Assembly (NCBI GenBank): GCA_021299565.1
Contig: JAJTHA010000053.1
Span: 1-17,844 of the forward strand
Direction of reading: 5' to 3'
Source of the DNA: Candidatus Caenarcanales bacterium
Lineage (GTDB): Bacteria > Cyanobacteriota > Vampirovibrionia > LMEP-6097
Length of the DNA: 17,844 nucleotides
Part shown: piece after piece, positions 1 to 6,263 of the stretch
How the letters are laid out: each line of letters opens with the position of its first letter
Numbering within the stretch: position 1 is the first letter of the stretch
Translations under genes and position numbers: made by a program
The notes under the pieces: generated by a model
What the model was told of the DNA's origin: nothing
What the model saw: only the letters and a program-made list of their open reading frames with translations
The model's database searches: none

Positions 1-93
1 ATACTTTCAACAATTGAAACTGCTAAAAAACAAGGGATTTCAATACTTTATGCTTGTAAGTCTCTTATTCTTGGACACAAATTGGCTTTTTGA
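1..93 (+). CDS. C-terminal fragment of a probable transposase (IS66-like end)
   Basis: Frame 1 is open from the window edge to a TGA at 91-93 and gives 30 residues. They include IETAKKQGIS and end in LILGHKLAF. The pattern ETxxxQG followed by a short hydrophobic helix resembles the C-terminal end of IS66-type DDE transposases, which I recall in general form only. The start and catalytic core lie outside the window, so family and completeness cannot be judged. A GC-rich palindromic block follows within 20 bases, which fits a mobile or repetitive junction. It could instead be the tail of an unrelated helical protein. Confidence 0.45.
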   Translation: MLSTIETAKKQGISILYACKSLILGHKLAF

Positions 94-106
94 AATCTAG
101 GTACGT

Positions 107-171
107 GGATCCTCACGTCGCCCCTTCGGGGCTCCTCAGGATGACGACTCCGGGGGGCTGAGTAGTTACTC
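107..171. repeat. GC-rich palindromic block, REP-like dispersed repeat candidate
   Basis: A GC-rich patch in AT-rich surroundings. An inner hairpin GCCCC-TTC-GGGGC (120-132) sits inside a wider imperfect dyad. ATCCTCA at 109-115 faces TCAGGAT at 136-142, pairing with one mismatch. A second small inverted repeat, GAGTA-gt-TACTC, follows at 160-171. On the minus strand it reads CATCCTGAGGA...GACGTGAGGATC, a type of sequence seen as abundant intergenic palindromes in various bacteria. No other copy lies in this window, so its repeated nature is inferred. Confidence 0.5.
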
Positions 172-218
172 GCCTGGTCTCAGAACGAGATAATGCTAAA
201 AGCTTCACTATATAAAAA

Positions 219-306
219 TGGTGCCGTCGGTCGGGGTCGAACCGACACTCCCGCAGAGGGAAACAGATTTTGAGTCTATCGCGTCTGCCAATTCCGCCAC
301 AACGGC
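219..306 (-). tRNA. tRNA-Leu, anticodon CAA, CCA encoded
   Basis: The minus strand folds as a class II (long variable arm) tRNA. The 7-bp acceptor stem is GCCGTTG against CGACGGC with one G-U pair. The D-arm contains the GG of ATTGGCAGAC. The anticodon stem-loop has loop CTCAAAA, giving anticodon CAA (reads UUG). A long variable arm and the T-loop GTTCGAACC follow. Discriminator A is followed directly by CCA at 221-219. The long variable arm and CAA anticodon identify leucine. It lies 24 bases downstream of tsf on the same strand and may be cotranscribed. A T-run follows the CCA. Confidence 0.95.
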
Positions 307-313
307 ACAAGAA

Positions 314-334
314 TTAAATCACTAAGTGATTTAA
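314..334. repeat. Perfect 10-bp inverted repeat spanning the tsf stop codon
   Basis: TTAAATCACT (314-323) and AGTGATTTAA (325-334) are perfect inverted complements around a single A. The tsf stop codon (331-333) lies inside. In RNA the real loop would be wider and the stem about 8-9 bp. There is no T-tract on either side, so it is not a standard terminator. It may be a processing or stabilising hairpin between the tsf and tRNA-Leu parts of one transcript. Confidence 0.55.
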
Positions 335-1209
335 GCGGTCATCATCGCAGCAACTTCATCTGCAAAATTTGATTGCTTCTTCTCGATTCCCTCTCCTAGA
401 TTGAATCTTACAAAACTCTCAACTTTGGCAGAACCAAGATACTGAGAAACTTTTTGATTAGGATCTTTGATAAATGGCTGCTCAGTAAGAACTTTTGCAG
501 CAAGTAATTTATCTACTCTTCCTGTAACAATTTTATCTACGATCTCAGCAGGCTTACCTTTGAGATCATCTTTGCCAGCTTCGATTTCTTTTTCTTTTGC
601 AATCGCTTCTGCTGGAATTTCTTCTTTATTGATGTACTCAGGAGCTGGACTAGACGCAGCAATATGCATAGCAAGATCAGCAGCTTTAGTAGCATCAGCT
701 TCACTTAAAGTTACAACTACACCGATTTTAGATCCAACTGGGTGAACATAAATAGCAGCAAGTCCGCTTGTTTCCAAGAACTGCACTCTTCTTACATCAA
801 TTTTTTCACCAATTTTTGCAGTTAATTGAGTTGCTGCATCTTGCACAGAACTACCAGAAATATCAGCTTTCAATAAACTTTCAAGATCCTTAGTTTTTTT
901 CTCAATTGCAATTGTTGTTACTTTGTCAACAAAAGCTTTGAAGTCTTCGTTTTTTGCAACGAAATCTGTTTGGGCATTGACCTCTACGATTACTGCTGAT
1001 TTTTTGTCAGCAGAAACTTTAGCGGCAATCACTCCTTCAGCTGCAATATTGCCAGCTTTTTTAGCGGCAGTCGCAATACCTTTTTGACGCAAGTAGTTAA
1101 CTGCTTCTTCCATGTTGCCCTGGGTTTCAGTGAGTGCTTTTTTGCAATCCATCATACCAGCAGCAGTCATTTCTCTAAGTTTGGCTACGTCTTGTGCTGT
1201 AAAACTCAT
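331..1209 (-). CDS. tsf: Translation elongation factor Ts
   Basis: EF-Ts is the nucleotide exchange factor that regenerates EF-Tu-GTP during protein synthesis in the cytoplasm. The 292-residue product has the normal family length. It starts with the N-terminal UBA-like domain (about residues 4-40, with LREMTAAGMMDCKKAL). The conserved TDFVAKN motif, which contacts EF-Tu, is at 81-87, and the core and coiled-coil regions follow. The ATG at 1209 is preceded by a strong GGAG Shine-Dalgarno sequence. It lies 35 bp downstream of rpsB, the usual rpsB-tsf operon, and tRNA-Leu follows. Identification is secure. Confidence 0.98.
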   Translation of the reverse strand: MSFTAQDVAKLREMTAAGMMDCKKALTETQGNMEEAVNYLRQKGIATAAKKAGNIAAEGVIAAKVSADKKSAVIVEVNAQTDFVAKNEDFKAFVDKVTTIAIEKKTKDLESLLKADISGSSVQDAATQLTAKIGEKIDVRRVQFLETSGLAAIYVHPVGSKIGVVVTLSEADATKAADLAMHIAASSPAPEYINKEEIPAEAIAKEKEIEAGKDDLKGKPAEIVDKIVTGRVDKLLAAKVLTEQPFIKDPNQKVSQYLGSAKVESFVRFNLGEGIEKKQSNFADEVAAMMTA

Positions 1210-1244
1210 AATTTTCTCCTTTAGTTCTTTTATTCGTCTATTTA

Positions 1245-2009
1245 TTAGCGGCGCTTAGCTGTTGCTTGTCCAGCTAGAATAGCGTCAGTGAGATATTTAG
1301 CAATAAGCTCAATAGATCTCATAGAATCATCATTACCAGGTATTACGAAATCAATACCAGTTGGATCACAATTAGTATCAGTGATTGCAACTAAGGCACA
1401 ACCAACTTTTTTCGATTCGGTAATAGCAATAGCATCTTTCTTTTGATCAAAAACAACTATTACTTCTGGTTTACCACGCATCTTCTTTAAACCACCTAGT
1501 GATTTATTTAGTTTATTAATTTGACGATTGATACGTGCAACTTCTTTTTTACCGTAGTTTTTGTAACCACCAGTTTCCTTAGTGTTCTCAAACTCTCTCA
1601 ATTTGTTGAGTCTAGCTCTAATGGTGTCAAAATTTGTGATCAAACCACCAAGCCATCTTTGGTTGATATAAAAAAGATTTGCTCTATCCGCTTGTTCTTT
1701 AACAACGCTTGATGAATGCTTAGAAGTACCAACGAACAAAATATTTCTATTTAGTCTTGCTTGCTTTTTCAAAAACTCTGCAGACAACATCAAGTTGGTA
1801 ACAGTTTTGCCAAGGTTAATTACATGGATACCATCTTTACTTGCAAAAATATAATCCTGCATTCTTGGATTCCATTCTTTAGTAGGATGGCCGAGGTGCA
1901 CTCCTGCTTCTACTAAATCTCTAAGTAATTTTTTGGCCTCATCAGCTCTCGCTTGATTTTCTTCTTGGCTCATTTCTGCTTTAACTTCATTTTCTACAGT
2001 TGTTGACAT
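1245..2009 (-). CDS. rpsB: 30S ribosomal protein S2
   Basis: S2 is a structural protein of the small ribosomal subunit. Typical S2 signatures are present: VHLGHPTKEWNPRM near residues 34-47, DGIHVINLGKT, QRWLGGLITNF and the GIDFVIPGNDD block near the C-terminus. The ATG at 2009, giving 254 residues, is preferred because AAGGA lies about 8 nt upstream and an extended -10 (TGCTAGAAT, 2044-2036) lies just before that. An in-frame upstream ATG at 2102 would add 31 residues but lies upstream of this promoter. The N-terminal 28 residues are acidic and helical, somewhat longer than in E. coli. tsf follows on the same strand. Confidence 0.97.
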   Translation of the reverse strand: MSTTVENEVKAEMSQEENQARADEAKKLLRDLVEAGVHLGHPTKEWNPRMQDYIFASKDGIHVINLGKTVTNLMLSAEFLKKQARLNRNILFVGTSKHSSSVVKEQADRANLFYINQRWLGGLITNFDTIRARLNKLREFENTKETGGYKNYGKKEVARINRQINKLNKSLGGLKKMRGKPEVIVVFDQKKDAIAITESKKVGCALVAITDTNCDPTGIDFVIPGNDDSMRSIELIAKYLTDAILAGQATAKRR

Positions 2010-2035
2010 TCTTTTTTCCTTATTGCAAGACTTGT

Positions 2036-2044
2036 ATTCTAGCA
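2036..2044 (-). promoter_or_regulatory. Extended -10 promoter of rpsB-tsf
   Basis: On the minus strand TGC-TAGAAT forms an extended -10. I see no good -35 hexamer at 17 bp. The predicted transcript starts near 2029, giving a leader of about 20 nt that contains the AAGGA Shine-Dalgarno sequence of rpsB. The same nonamer stands before ybeY at 7708-7716. Confidence 0.6.
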
Positions 2045-2103
2045 ATTTACTAGTTGGTAACAGGGCTTTAATACTGGCATTAAATATAATTTTAAGGTTC
2101 ATG

Positions 2104-2112
2104 TGGAATAAT
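2104..2112 (+). promoter_or_regulatory. Extended -10 promoter of the fliJ-like gene, leaderless spacing
   Basis: TGG-AATAAT (5 of 6 matches to TATAAT with an upstream TG) ends 8 nt before the GTG start at 2121. Transcription would begin at or within a base or two of the start codon. No Shine-Dalgarno sequence is seen in that gap. Confidence 0.45.
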
Positions 2113-2120
2113 TAGGCTTA

Positions 2121-2585
2121 GTGCCCTTTGTTTTTAGACTAGAAAAAGTATTGACACTTCGTCGAGAAGCAGTTGATGAGGCTCGCAAAAACGTAGGCGT
2201 TGCCCAAAAAAACCTCGAACGAGTCATACAAAAACTCACTGAATCACGCCAAGAGCTTAGAGAAAGAAACGAGGATCTTATCAAAAACAATTATGAAATG
2301 GCCCAAAATCACCTTCGCATCATCAAGCTTCTAAACGAGGAAATTCAAAAACTCGAGGAAGAGCGTAAATATCGTGAGCAAGAGCTTGAAAAAGCCAAGC
2401 AAGCACTTCTAGATGCCCAAAAAGAACTTGAGGCTCTAGAAAAATTCAAAGAAAAACAACTTGAAGAATATCAAATCGAAATGAATCGCATTGAACAAAT
2501 TCAAACCGACGAAAAAGCGACCCTCAAATTCACCACACAAATGCTTAAAGACGCTGAGTCAGAATTTAATTCTCCGGAAAATTGA
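2121..2585 (+). CDS. fliJ: FliJ-like flagellar export chaperone
   Basis: A 154-residue protein that is almost entirely charged coiled coil. It opens with FVFRLEKVLTLRREAVDEA, the N-terminal pattern of FliJ (FxFxLExVLxLR, then heptads). FliJ is the small soluble stalk-like subunit of the flagellar type III export ATPase complex (FliH-FliI-FliJ), which escorts export chaperones. Length and the absence of a signal peptide or membrane segment fit. Start is GTG without a Shine-Dalgarno sequence. The usual partner fliI is not adjacent: the gene stands alone, divergent from rpsB. Its last 20 bases overlap tail-to-tail with the exported-protein gene on the other strand. Any coiled-coil protein could mimic this, but the N-terminus and flagellar genes nearby support the call. 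Confidence 0.75.
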   Translation: MPFVFRLEKVLTLRREAVDEARKNVGVAQKNLERVIQKLTESRQELRERNEDLIKNNYEMAQNHLRIIKLLNEEIQKLEEERKYREQELEKAKQALLDAQKELEALEKFKEKQLEEYQIEMNRIEQIQTDEKATLKFTTQMLKDAESEFNSPEN

Positions 2586-3978
2586 TTAGAACATTAGTTG
2601 AATCGATAAACAAACCTCTCAATCTATAATCTAAATCCTGAGCAGTTTTGGCATGAATAAAAAACGGCACCGTTAAAGTACTCGCTGTTGATCCATTAAA
2701 AGTTTTTTGTAACATCTTCTGATTTGCTTTCAAAGTAAAACTTATTGGCAAAGTCAAATTTGTGCCATTTGTCGCCGATGAAAAACTCGCCGCACTAGCT
2801 AGACTAGGCTTAAGAGTGAATTTTTTCTTGCCAACTTGCAAAAGTGCTTTTCTGGTTTTACGGTTGAATTTGCCTTGATACTTGATTTCCAGAACTTCTC
2901 CATTGAATAAAGAATCAGCCGCTTTTATATTACTGGTGAAATTCACCGTTTCACTTGCTAGATTCAAACTTTTTCTAGTAAGCCCTGTTGAATTAAATTC
3001 GATATTTGAATCGCTTATAGCAAGCGTATTTAGATTTGCCGTTAGTGCTTTAAATGTATAAGTATAGGCATCAGAAGCTAAATAGCTGCCATTAATTTTT
3101 AGTTGGGTTTTCTCAATAAAATCATTCAGATCAATTGAAAACTTGATTTGTTCAGCGTCGGTGAAGACCAGCTCATCAGTAATAAATTTAGTGATCAAAT
3201 ATTTTGGGTTAGAGCTATCCAAAACTGAATCTTGATATACAGAAAAATCATAATCTAATTGTTTTTTATCGCCTGAAAAAAAGTTTGTTGCTTTTATTTT
3301 TAGATTCGAAAGTATAATATCAGTCGCTGCATTAAAATTGTTCTTAGTAATATAATCGATAACATTAAGATCGTGTTTCGCTGTCAGCAAAAGCTTTCTA
3401 GGACTAGTAGAAACAAAAGACTCTGTAGTTGAACCATTGAAAACTTCTACGCTGATATCGATAATCTTGTTTATCAAGGTCACAGATCCATTGCTTGTGC
3501 CTCCATTACTATTTCCTGAGCCGTTATTAGAGCCTGAGCCATTATTATTGTTGCCGCTTGAGCTCTGCACATCCAACAAAACCTTTTCAGAAGCCATTGG
3601 AGGATTACCATTAGAGCGAGTTAGCCAATATTCGATTTTGAGATTAATATCCTTATCACCAATTGAAAGATTGTCTATTAGAATTTTTACGTCATATGTC
3701 TGAGAATTGGCATCGCTTGAAACACTAGTTAACGTAATATTGGAAGTCGCTGGAGTAATACTAGTAGTATCAGCAAAAACTTTTATGCGATTAACATCTA
3801 CGCCAGTTGTAGATCTGAGCCTAAAAGAAATATTCAGTTTCGCTTGATCTCCTGAGCTTAAATTGGAAGGGTCGCTTGTTACACTAAGATTTTTTATTGA
3901 ATGACCACTCAGTCCATCTGCAAGCGAGGGATTTATCAAAAGAAATCCAAAAATCAAAAGAATATAAAGCCTTGTCAT
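2566..3978 (-). CDS. Exported protein of unknown function with a G/N/S-rich linker
   Basis: No family recognised. The 470-residue protein begins with a clear Sec signal peptide (residues 1-20, hydrophobic core then PSLA before Asp21). Residues about 25-137 look like a beta-sandwich domain rich in alternating Ser, Thr and hydrophobic residues. A low-complexity linker of Gly, Asn and Ser covers about 139-165. A second, longer beta-rich region runs to the C-terminus. FNGST occurs in both halves of that region (around 180 and again near 430), hinting at an internal duplication. There is no membrane anchor or lipobox, so it is probably periplasmic, surface-exposed or secreted. The start is supported by the signal peptide and by a -10 box 7 nt upstream. 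It is divergent from the small exported-protein gene, with which it shares a promoter region. Confidence 0.8.
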   Translation of the reverse strand: MTRLYILLIFGFLLINPSLADGLSGHSIKNLSVTSDPSNLSSGDQAKLNISFRLRSTTGVDVNRIKVFADTTSITPATSNITLTSVSSDANSQTYDVKILIDNLSIGDKDINLKIEYWLTRSNGNPPMASEKVLLDVQSSSGNNNNGSGSNNGSGNSNGGTSNGSVTLINKIIDISVEVFNGSTTESFVSTSPRKLLLTAKHDLNVIDYITKNNFNAATDIILSNLKIKATNFFSGDKKQLDYDFSVYQDSVLDSSNPKYLITKFITDELVFTDAEQIKFSIDLNDFIEKTQLKINGSYLASDAYTYTFKALTANLNTLAISDSNIEFNSTGLTRKSLNLASETVNFTSNIKAADSLFNGEVLEIKYQGKFNRKTRKALLQVGKKKFTLKPSLASAASFSSATNGTNLTLPISFTLKANQKMLQKTFNGSTASTLTVPFFIHAKTAQDLDYRLRGLFIDSTNVLINFPEN

Positions 3979-3985
3979 ATATAAA

Positions 3986-4016
3986 ATTCTAAACTAAATG
4001 ATCGGTCTAGTGTCAT
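3986..4016 (-). promoter_or_regulatory. Promoter of the 470-residue exported protein
   Basis: On the minus strand ATGACA (4016-4011, 5 of 6 to TTGACA), a 19-bp spacer and TAGAAT (3991-3986) form a sigma-70-like promoter. Only 7 nt separate the -10 from the ATG at 3978, so the transcript is predicted to be leaderless. Confidence 0.5.
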
Positions 4017-4045
4017 TGACAAAGCTTGAAGTAAGAGAGTATCCT
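4016..4045 (+). promoter_or_regulatory. Promoter of the small glycine-rich exported protein
   Basis: A consensus -35 TTGACA (4016-4021) and TATCCT (4040-4045) are separated by 18 bp. The -10 ends 6 nt before the ATG at 4052, placing +1 on the start codon. The -35 is one half of the palindrome TGTCA-T-TGACA (4011-4021), whose other half carries the -35 of the divergent gene. Confidence 0.6.
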
Positions 4046-4051
4046 AGACTT

Positions 4052-4453
4052 ATGAAGAAAAAATTAATATCTACGTTATTAGTCGCAGGTGCCTTGGCTA
4101 CGACCATGCCTGCAAATGCTGCTACTGCAGGTGGAGTACTCAAAAGTACAGCTGGAGTAATCGGTGGTACTATTGTTGGTGCTTTTTTCACAGGTCCAGT
4201 TAGAGGATCATCATCTCTTGGTATCAAAGCTGCAAACGGCTTAGCTGATGCTTTTGGTGGAAAAACTGTCGGTAAAGTATTTGGCTATCCTATCGGTGCT
4301 TTTGCTGGTGGCTTTGCTGGTGGTTTCTTAGGACTTGCTAAAGGTGCGGTTCAAGGGGTTCATTACGGAATCAAAGACCCATTAACAGATAAAAACTTTT
4401 CTGTTGATGGTGAATTTCAAGACTTTGATGCTCTTGATTTTGATCTAGGCTAA
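4052..4453 (+). CDS. Small glycine-rich exported protein, function unknown
   Basis: No family recognised. The ATG at 4052 gives 133 residues beginning with a textbook signal peptide: MKKK, a hydrophobic stretch, then PANA before Ala24. An in-frame ATG at 3998 would add 18 residues in front of the signal peptide and would lie upstream of the promoter, so it is rejected. The mature part is rich in glycine and small residues with GGxxG-type patterns (GGVLKSTAGVIGG, GAFAGGFAGGFLG), as in glycine-zipper membrane-associating proteins. It ends in an acidic tail (DFDALDFDLG). It probably acts in the envelope. A strong terminator follows, so it is a single-gene transcript. Confidence 0.8.
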   Translation: MKKKLISTLLVAGALATTMPANAATAGGVLKSTAGVIGGTIVGAFFTGPVRGSSSLGIKAANGLADAFGGKTVGKVFGYPIGAFAGGFAGGFLGLAKGAVQGVHYGIKDPLTDKNFSVDGEFQDFDALDFDLG

Positions 4454-4477
4454 TTCATAAACGTAATTAAAAAACTT

Positions 4478-4512
4478 AAACCCTGCTTGCAATATAGCGG
4501 GGTTTTTGTTTT
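4478..4512 (+). terminator. Rho-independent terminator of the glycine-rich protein gene
   Basis: AAACCCTGCT (4478-4487) pairs with AGCGGGGTTT (4496-4505) through 10 bp including one G-U, with an 8-nt loop. A run TTGTTTT follows. It separates this gene from the fliK-like gene. Confidence 0.88.
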
Positions 4513-4522
4513 AGAAATTACT

Positions 4523-4541
4523 TTTAACCCACCCTTAACCC
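4523..4541 (+). promoter_or_regulatory. Two TTAACCC direct repeats with 11-bp period (Pho-box-like)
   Basis: TTTAACCC (4523-4530) and CTTAACCC (4534-4541) are 8-mers separated by 3 bp, exactly one helical turn apart. They lie just upstream of a weak extended -10 (TGC-TAGACC, 4547-4555) and the GTG at 4562. The form resembles cyanobacterial Pho boxes (PyTTAAPyPyW units with about 3-bp spacers), but only two units are present and each differs at the last base. Confidence 0.35.
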
Positions 4542-4561
4542 TCAATTGCTAGACCATATAT

Positions 4562-5356
4562 GTGCAGCAGCAGATAAACAAAGATTTCAAACTAAATCCA
4601 GCGGCGTTAGGCTTTAAAGCCAACAATAATGGTTTAATTGGCAAAGGCCCAAATACTTCAACTAAAGCGCCAAAATCTTTTGCTAATGAGCTTTTAAAAA
4701 CGAGTCAAGAATTACACGATAGAGAAGAAATTTCATTTGAACAAGAAGAAATAACAAATGAAGCTTTTGCAGAAAACCAAAACCCCAAAGCTCATAAAAC
4801 AATAAAAACTACTTCATCATTTGGTGCAGCAATTCAAAAAGAAATTATCGATCAACAAGAAAAAGATCACCTAAAAGACCATCAGGAAAATATCAAAGAA
4901 GCTTTTAAATCAGAAGAAAATTATGAATCAATGCAGGATGCATATCAAAGTCAAGAAAAATATCAACAAGATGAAAATGTCAAAGCAGCTGCTAGTCAGG
5001 AAGGTCACAAACAAATCACCAATGCAGTAAGAGAAGGCAATGTAGCTCCCCAAGAAGCAAGACAAGACAATGGCAATGATAGGAAAAAACAACTTGCTAA
5101 TTGGGAAGATATGGCTCCAAAAATCATGGAAGATCCAACTAATAAAGCTATTAGAATAGATATCCCAGGTTTAGTTGATATAGAGACTTTAATTGTAAGA
5201 ATGAAAAACGGACAAGTGAGTGTTCAAGCCGTTGGCGAAAAAGATACCATGGCTAAATTACAAGCAAGCGAAAATTTACTAGGCAATAAATTAAGAGAAA
5301 AAAATATACAACTAGCTTCTTTGCAAGCTTTTGATGCAGGTCTAGTAAAACGCTGA
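4562..5356 (+). CDS. fliK: FliK-like flagellar hook-length control protein
   Basis: The 264-residue protein has a long hydrophilic region rich in Gln, Glu and Lys (about 1-190), probably mostly disordered or helical. A compact C-terminal domain follows (about 197-258). That domain has the FliK C-terminal pattern: IDIPGLVDIETLIVRMKNGQVSVQ, then LQASENLLGNKLREKNIQLASLQ, a beta strand around NGxVxV and a helix ending in xLxxxGI-like. FliK is exported during hook assembly, measures hook length and switches the export gate to late substrates. Start is GTG with no Shine-Dalgarno sequence. A hook/rod gene begins 12 bp downstream, which supports a flagellar role. The call rests on the C-terminal domain and context; the protein is shorter than most FliK. 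Confidence 0.6.
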   Translation: MQQQINKDFKLNPAALGFKANNNGLIGKGPNTSTKAPKSFANELLKTSQELHDREEISFEQEEITNEAFAENQNPKAHKTIKTTSSFGAAIQKEIIDQQEKDHLKDHQENIKEAFKSEENYESMQDAYQSQEKYQQDENVKAAASQEGHKQITNAVREGNVAPQEARQDNGNDRKKQLANWEDMAPKIMEDPTNKAIRIDIPGLVDIETLIVRMKNGQVSVQAVGEKDTMAKLQASENLLGNKLREKNIQLASLQAFDAGLVKR

Positions 5357-5368
5357 GAGGGAAAATAA

Positions 5369-6259
5369 GTGAACAAAATACAACACATATCGCAAAACGC
5401 AACACTCAACTCAACTGAGATGATAAGTGTCATATCCGGTAATATTTATGGCTATATTCACAACGGCAATAGAGCTAAGCGCTATCGCTTCTCTGATTAT
5501 ATGAGCGGTGGTGATATCAAAGACAATGGTTTTTTATGGAGCCAAGGCAAACAAGAACCACGCACTGGTGAATGGACCAAAGTTATGATCAACGGTAGAG
5601 GTCTTTTTACAGTCAAAAATCCTAAAACCGGGGAAAATTATTACACAAGACTTGGAGATTTTCATATTGATGCTGCCGGCAATCTAGTTAGCGGTGAAGG
5701 TTATAAAGTACAAGGCACTCCTTTAGCTGGTGCTGCGACAAGATTACAAGGACCAGATCCTAAACAAGTTGGCTTTAAAGAAATCAATCCAAATTGGGCT
5801 GATCCTTTCAACAACCCTTATACAAATAACGCACAAAATTTGCAGCCTCCAGGCAAAGCCGTAGGTGAAGCAGAAGATATAAATTTGGCGTTAGACAGAA
5901 ATAATGGTAGATACTTGGGAAGATTTGAAGAGATTAAAGTAGGCGAAGATGGTGTTCTTTACGGCAAAGATGGTAACCATGTGGTTTCACTTTATAAACT
6001 AAATATTGTTGACTTCAATAATTTAGATGGTCTAAAAGATGTCAAAGACGGAGTATATTTCAAGTCAACTGATCAAAGTGGTTTACCTACTATGGGCGTT
6101 GAAACTAGTGTTATTGGTGAAGCTCTTGAAAAAAGTAATGCCTGGATCAAAGTTGAAGCGCACAATTTGACTGATGCTCAAAGATATTTCCAAGCAGCAT
6201 CTCAAATTCATAAACTTGCTGACAAAATCAGTGGTACTGCTATTGAGATGATTCAGTAA
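5369..6259 (+). CDS. Flagellar hook/basal-body rod protein, FlgE/FlgF/FlgG family
   Basis: A 296-residue axial flagellar protein. The central segment (about 74-116) shows the family core: ING-RGLFTVKNPKTGENYYTRLGDFHIDAAGNLVSGEGYKVQG in split form. The C-terminal helix (about 248-296) has the conserved AQRYFQAASQIHKLAD pattern that packs in the rod or hook core. Length is nearer FlgG/FlgF (about 250-265) than a typical FlgE. The N-terminal helix is divergent: the usual NNIAN-NTxGFK motif is replaced by SGNIYGYIHNGNRAKRYRF. The GTG start at 5369 has a good Shine-Dalgarno sequence (GAGAGG). It follows the fliK-like gene by 12 bp and is presumably cotranscribed. Which axial protein it is cannot be decided by eye. 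Confidence 0.85.
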   Translation: MNKIQHISQNATLNSTEMISVISGNIYGYIHNGNRAKRYRFSDYMSGGDIKDNGFLWSQGKQEPRTGEWTKVMINGRGLFTVKNPKTGENYYTRLGDFHIDAAGNLVSGEGYKVQGTPLAGAATRLQGPDPKQVGFKEINPNWADPFNNPYTNNAQNLQPPGKAVGEAEDINLALDRNNGRYLGRFEEIKVGEDGVLYGKDGNHVVSLYKLNIVDFNNLDGLKDVKDGVYFKSTDQSGLPTMGVETSVIGEALEKSNAWIKVEAHNLTDAQRYFQAASQIHKLADKISGTAIEMIQ

Positions 6260-6263
6260 AGTT

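Noticed and set aside
1..218. A complete insertion sequence
   Set aside because: Only the last 30 codons of a possible transposase are present, and no terminal inverted repeat or target duplication can be seen.
113..310. A 65-codon open frame on the minus strand
   Set aside because: It runs through tRNA-Leu and the GC-rich repeat, so it is not a protein gene.
314..334. Rho-independent terminator after tsf
   Set aside because: The palindrome is AT-rich and has no T-tract on the minus strand, and tRNA-Leu follows at once.
2010..2102. N-terminal extension of ribosomal protein S2 from an upstream ATG
   Set aside because: The promoter and Shine-Dalgarno sequence point to the ATG at 2009, and the extra 31 residues match nothing in S2.
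3994..4227. A 77-codon minus-strand frame opposite the glycine-rich exported protein
   Set aside because: It is a shadow of that gene; signal peptide, promoter and terminator all belong to the plus strand.
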